From positions 1,178,001 to 1,242,000 of the forward strand of contig CBDBLZ010000021.1 in NCBI GenBank assembly GCA_965207385.1: 64,000 nucleotides of DNA, in the 5' to 3' direction. This stretch comes from CAZXEU01 sp965207385 (lineage in GTDB: Bacteria > Bacteroidota > Rhodothermia > Rhodothermales > Bin80). Every line of letters starts with the position of its first letter. Within the stretch, counting starts at the first letter, position 1. Under the pieces are notes generated by a model, which was given only the letters and a program-made list of their open reading frames with translations, made no database searches and was not told where the DNA came from. A program made the position numbers and the translations under genes. Shown here piece by piece: positions 61,058-64,000 of this stretch.

Positions 61058-62640
61058 CCGAGAATCTCCTTTGCGGCCAGTTCTCCGCTGGATCCCATGA
61101 TGCCACCTCCGGGATGAGTGCCGGAACCACATATCCAGAGATTGCGGACGGGAGTCCTGTAGCGTGCATAACCGGCGACGGGCCGCTGGAATAAGAGTTG
61201 TTCAAGCGTAAGCTCGCCGTGAAATATGTTGCCTTCGGTTAGTCCGAATTGCTGCTCCAGGTCCCACGGCGTGAGAACCTGCCTGAACAGGATCCTGTCA
61301 GGCAGATCGGGCATGTATTCCGTGAGCGTGTCGATGACGGCATCCCCGAATGCCTCTCGCTGCGCAGGCCAGGTTTCGGCTCCTGCAGAGAGATGGTAGG
61401 GGGCATACTGCACAAAGCACGACAGGATATGCTTGCCGGCAGGTGCCAGTGTCGGGTCTGTCAGAGTAGGAATCACCGCATTAATGAACGGCCGCCGGGA
61501 GAATGTGCCGTACTTTGCATCATCATAGGCCCGCTCGAGGTAGTCCACATCCGGAGCGATGGCAATGTCGCCTCTGAGATGGTCGCCTATTCCCGGTCTG
61601 CAGGCGAACTGCGGGACGCCATCCAGCGCGAGATTGACCTTGCCAGAGCTTCCCCGGAACTTGAGCCGCTGAATTCGGGAGAGTACATCGGCGGGCAGAT
61701 GTCGGCTGGCCACAAGATTGAGATAGGTTCGCTTTGGATCCACGCCCGAGATGACGAGCGGAGCCGCAATCTCCTCGCCCGACTCCAGCACTACCCCAAG
61801 GGCACGGTTGTCCCGGACCGTGATGGACCGTACCGGCGCTTCAAGCCGCACGCGGGCTCCGTGGGCTATTGCCGCGCGCGCACACGCCTCGCTTACGCCT
61901 CCCGTTCCGCCGATCGAAAAGCCCCATGCCCTGAAGTTGCCGTCCAGTTCTCCCATGTAATGGTGGAGCAGCACGTAGGCCGTGCCCGGAGAGCGAACGC
62001 CTCGAAAGGTACCAATGATGCCGCTGGCCGCCAACGGCCCCTTCAGCACCTCCGACTCGAACCACATGTCCAGAAAGTCGGACGCGCTAAGCGTGAAGAG
62101 CTTGAGATTCAGGTGCATAAACTCAGGTCCGCGCCGTCTCAGATCTCTTGCGGTTCTGGCCATACCCAGGAGGTCTCTGAGTCGCAGTGAACCTACGTTC
62201 GGCGCAGGCTGCTCGATCATTTCCTTGGCAAACTGCCCCATGTGCGTCATCACGCGGCTAAATTCGGGGTAGGTTTCCGCGTCCCGTTTGCTGAAGTGGC
62301 GGATTTCACGCCGCGTCCTGTCCGCGTCGGACCATCTGGCGAGCGAGGCCTTGCCTTCAAGGGGCTGGAATGAACACTCCATGGGTACAACCCTGTAGCC
62401 ATACCGAGCAAGCTCCAGCTCGCGAATGATGCGAGGCCTGAGCAGGCTCACCACGTAGGACGCGACCGAAAACGTAAAGCCCGGATACAGCTCCTCCGAC
62501 ACCGCTGCCCCACCCAGCACATGGCGCCGCTCCAGAACGAGAACGCGCCTGCCGGCCCTTGCCAGATAGGCCGCACAGATGAGGCCGTTGTGACCGGCGC
62601 CAATTACGATGGCGTCATAGCCGTCAGGAGCCGTCTTCAA
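61036..62640 (-). CDS. Phytoene desaturase-like FAD-dependent oxidoreductase (copy 2)
   Basis: A 534-residue paralogue of the neighbouring oxidoreductase. The FAD motif YDAIVIGAGHNGLICAAYLA begins nine residues after a TTG at 62640, which I take as the start because the preceding frame has no family character; it overlaps the GcvT-like gene by 17 bases. The C-terminal motif NLWICGSGTHPGGGIMGSSG near residue 500 pairs with that of copy 1. The region RFPxx type substrate lid is not diagnostic. Reaction and substrate are unknown. Overlaps on both sides indicate a tightly coupled operon. Confidence 0.85.
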   Translation of the reverse strand: MKTAPDGYDAIVIGAGHNGLICAAYLARAGRRVLVLERRHVLGGAAVSEELYPGFTFSVASYVVSLLRPRIIRELELARYGYRVVPMECSFQPLEGKASLARWSDADRTRREIRHFSKRDAETYPEFSRVMTHMGQFAKEMIEQPAPNVGSLRLRDLLGMARTARDLRRRGPEFMHLNLKLFTLSASDFLDMWFESEVLKGPLAASGIIGTFRGVRSPGTAYVLLHHYMGELDGNFRAWGFSIGGTGGVSEACARAAIAHGARVRLEAPVRSITVRDNRALGVVLESGEEIAAPLVISGVDPKRTYLNLVASRHLPADVLSRIQRLKFRGSSGKVNLALDGVPQFACRPGIGDHLRGDIAIAPDVDYLERAYDDAKYGTFSRRPFINAVIPTLTDPTLAPAGKHILSCFVQYAPYHLSAGAETWPAQREAFGDAVIDTLTEYMPDLPDRILFRQVLTPWDLEQQFGLTEGNIFHGELTLEQLLFQRPVAGYARYRTPVRNLWICGSGTHPGGGIMGSSGELAAKEILGWKRSMS

Positions 62641-63832
62641 CAGGATTGGAGGTCTTGTGGGGCGGCCTGTAGAATGGCGGCTTGCACACGGTTGCCGTGA
62701 CCGTATAGGGTATGTGCTCCACGACCAGTTCGCATTGCAGCCTGCTGCCCGGGGAAGCAAAGGGCGCCCGCACTGAAGCGATGGCAAGGTGCCTTTGCAA
62801 CGTGGGGGACCAGGTGGCGCTCGTTACGTAGCCCACCTGGCGCTGCCGGTCCCGGCCCCGGTAGACCGGAACGGACTGGCGCCTGGCGCCTCGTCCGACA
62901 TTTGGCGGCAGGCCGTGCCGCGCGTAGAGGCGCTCCGTCTCCTGCCAGTCCAGATCCAGGCCGACCAATGCCCAGCCGGGTCCCCGCTCCTTTTCCCTCT
63001 TCAGTGCACGCTGCCCGTTGAACGGTGCACGGTCGAGGTCCACGGTCCATCCCAGGGAGATCTCGTACGGAGAGGACATCCTGCTGCCTACCAGTGCGTG
63101 CAGCGCATTGTAATACTCGACGTTCTTGAGAATCAGACCTGCCTCGATGCGGCAAATGTCGAGCGCGCCCAGGCCAGCGGGGCGAATTGCGTAACGTGCG
63201 CCAGTCGCAATAAGGGTATCCCACACCGCGAGGGCATGCTCTTGCTGCATCCAGATCTCGTAGCCGAGATCGCCCGTGTAGCCAGTGCGCGAAATCCAGA
63301 CGGGCACTCCCGCCAGGCGCATGGGCGCAGTCTCGAAGTAGCGCAACCCGCCTGCATCGCACACTTCTGCCAAGATTGCCCTTGAGGCCGGACCCTGTAG
63401 CGCCAGCGCTGCGACGCTTTCGCTGATGTCCTCTACAATTGCGCGATGTCCGCGCGTAAATCGGCTGAACCAGGCGTAGCCCGGGTCCGCTGTCGTGACA
63501 AAGAACTCTGTCTCGCTCCGGCGCATGACCATACCATCGTCAATCACCTTTCCGTCATCCGTACACCAGCACAGATAGCAAGACTTCCCGATGGCCAGGC
63601 CCTCTACGTCCCGCACCATAACTTGCGAAAGAAAGGCCGCGCTGCCGGCCCCATGGATGCGGTACTTGAATAGCGGAGTTATGTCCAGCAGTCCAGCAGC
63701 CGCGCGAATGGCAAAGTACTCCGACTCCTGGTGCAGCACGAAGCTCTCGGGCACGGCATAGCCGGACCAGGGATTCCACTGCATACTCTCTGTCAGCTCC
63801 ATCTGCCGGATGAAAAACGGCGTTTTCTTCAT
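62624..63832 (-). CDS. GcvT-like aminomethyltransferase family protein
   Basis: A 402-residue protein of the folate-binding GcvT fold. Family traits are DGKVIDDGMVMRRSETEFFV near residue 93, WISRTGYTGDLGYEIWMQQE near residue 180 (compare GcvT SRTGYTGExGYE), LGALDICRIEAGLILKN near residue 220 and the C-terminal barrel with VGYVTSATWSPTLQRHLAIA. It is not necessarily the glycine cleavage T-protein: no gcvP or gcvH is present, and relatives include DMSP demethylase and sarcosine/dimethylglycine dehydrogenase domains. It is the first gene of a unit with two FAD oxidoreductases, suggesting demethylation of a methylated substrate coupled to oxidation. ATG 63832; ATG 63802 is an alternative. Confidence 0.85.
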   Translation of the reverse strand: MKKTPFFIRQMELTESMQWNPWSGYAVPESFVLHQESEYFAIRAAAGLLDITPLFKYRIHGAGSAAFLSQVMVRDVEGLAIGKSCYLCWCTDDGKVIDDGMVMRRSETEFFVTTADPGYAWFSRFTRGHRAIVEDISESVAALALQGPASRAILAEVCDAGGLRYFETAPMRLAGVPVWISRTGYTGDLGYEIWMQQEHALAVWDTLIATGARYAIRPAGLGALDICRIEAGLILKNVEYYNALHALVGSRMSSPYEISLGWTVDLDRAPFNGQRALKREKERGPGWALVGLDLDWQETERLYARHGLPPNVGRGARRQSVPVYRGRDRQRQVGYVTSATWSPTLQRHLAIASVRAPFASPGSRLQCELVVEHIPYTVTATVCKPPFYRPPHKTSNPVEDGS

Positions 63833-63911
63833 GGCTGGCGCTCAAGTCGGTGTCGGCAAGCCGCAGGTCCCGTACGTACCTTGGACGCAAGGTAGCCATA
63901 CAGACGCAGAG

Positions 63912-64000
63912 ATGGATTCAGGGCACATGCCGGCCGCGGATGCGATGGCGAAGCTGCGAGCCTGGAAGGCGGATCGGCCCAGGGCCTGCCTTGCATGGGC
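63912..64000 (+). CDS. Possible 5' end of a gene at the right edge
   Basis: From ATG 63912 the plus-strand frame is open to the window edge, 29 codons reading MDSGHMPAADAMAKLRAW and so on, with amino acid and codon use like the neighbours. It would be divergent from the GcvT-like gene. There is no strong ribosome site, and the fragment is too short to recognise. Confidence 0.3.
   Translation, partial: MDSGHMPAADAMAKLRAWKADRPRACLAW

Noticed and set aside
59594..62640. Calling the two flavoproteins carotenoid genes (crtI)
   Set aside because: Only the broad COG1233 family is supported; no crtB or other carotenoid gene is near and the neighbour is a GcvT-like protein.

Overview
The window reads as chromosomal DNA from a Gram-negative, menaquinone-using, probably aerobic marine-type bacterium of the Bacteroidota/Rhodothermota branch. 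The sequence support is a TonB-dependent receptor followed by a DUF4249 lipoprotein, a C-terminal type IX secretion-like sorting domain on an FG-GAP protein, an Mrp ATPase of the Bacteroidota type without the CxxC pair, MenG, an ATP-type PckA, and several lipoproteins. This placement is inference; there is no rRNA gene here. Genes are dense, often overlap by a few bases, and many starts are GTG or TTG. I see no tRNA, rRNA, insertion sequence or CRISPR array.

Layout. 1-3.95 kb: the 3' end of an unknown gene coupled to menG, then convergent to a first partner-switching operon (SpoIIE-type phosphatase, STAS antagonist, RsbW-like kinase). 4.1-5.8 kb: a membrane-anchored protein made of four copies of a ~100-residue unit. 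6.1-11 kb: Ppx/GppA phosphatase, Mrp and Nfu Fe-S carriers, a Tsx-like outer membrane protein and an ammonium transporter. 11.3-14.6 kb: a second, separate partner-switching operon whose phosphatase has a periplasmic sensor and HAMP. 14.9-18.7 kb: M20 amidohydrolase, DUF58 protein, pyrR-pyrB.

18.7-30.3 kb holds a molybdenum hydroxylase locus: XdhC-type maturation factor, small [2Fe-2S], large Mo-cofactor and FAD subunits, a CoxD-like AAA ATPase, then (after opposite-strand pckA and a long-chain acyl-CoA ligase) a CoxE-like VWA protein and MoaC. The large subunit has the AxRGAGR loop of form II (BMS-type) enzymes, so the substrate is not settled. 30.4-34.9 kb groups membrane-organisation genes: FloA flotillin, a CNNM/CorC-type protein, a coiled-coil membrane protein and PspA.

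34.9-38.7 kb has pyrimidine-nucleoside phosphorylase, a cysteine-free L31 and UvrB. 38.8-44 kb is a secreted-protein trio: two FG-GAP/fibronectin proteins around an amidohydrolase fused to DUF2911. 44-50 kb has a CAP-domain lipoprotein, ilvE, a GT2 glycosyltransferase and the DUF4249/TonB receptor pair. 50-57 kb has a BchI-like AAA ATPase and a 1501-residue repeat adhesin with an autotransporter-like C-terminal barrel and higher G+C. 57-64 kb has a beta-propeller-like lipoprotein coupled to an HtrA protease and, at the right edge, a three-gene overlapping unit of a GcvT-like protein and two phytoene-desaturase-like FAD oxidoreductases, probably an uncharacterised catabolic or maturation pathway.
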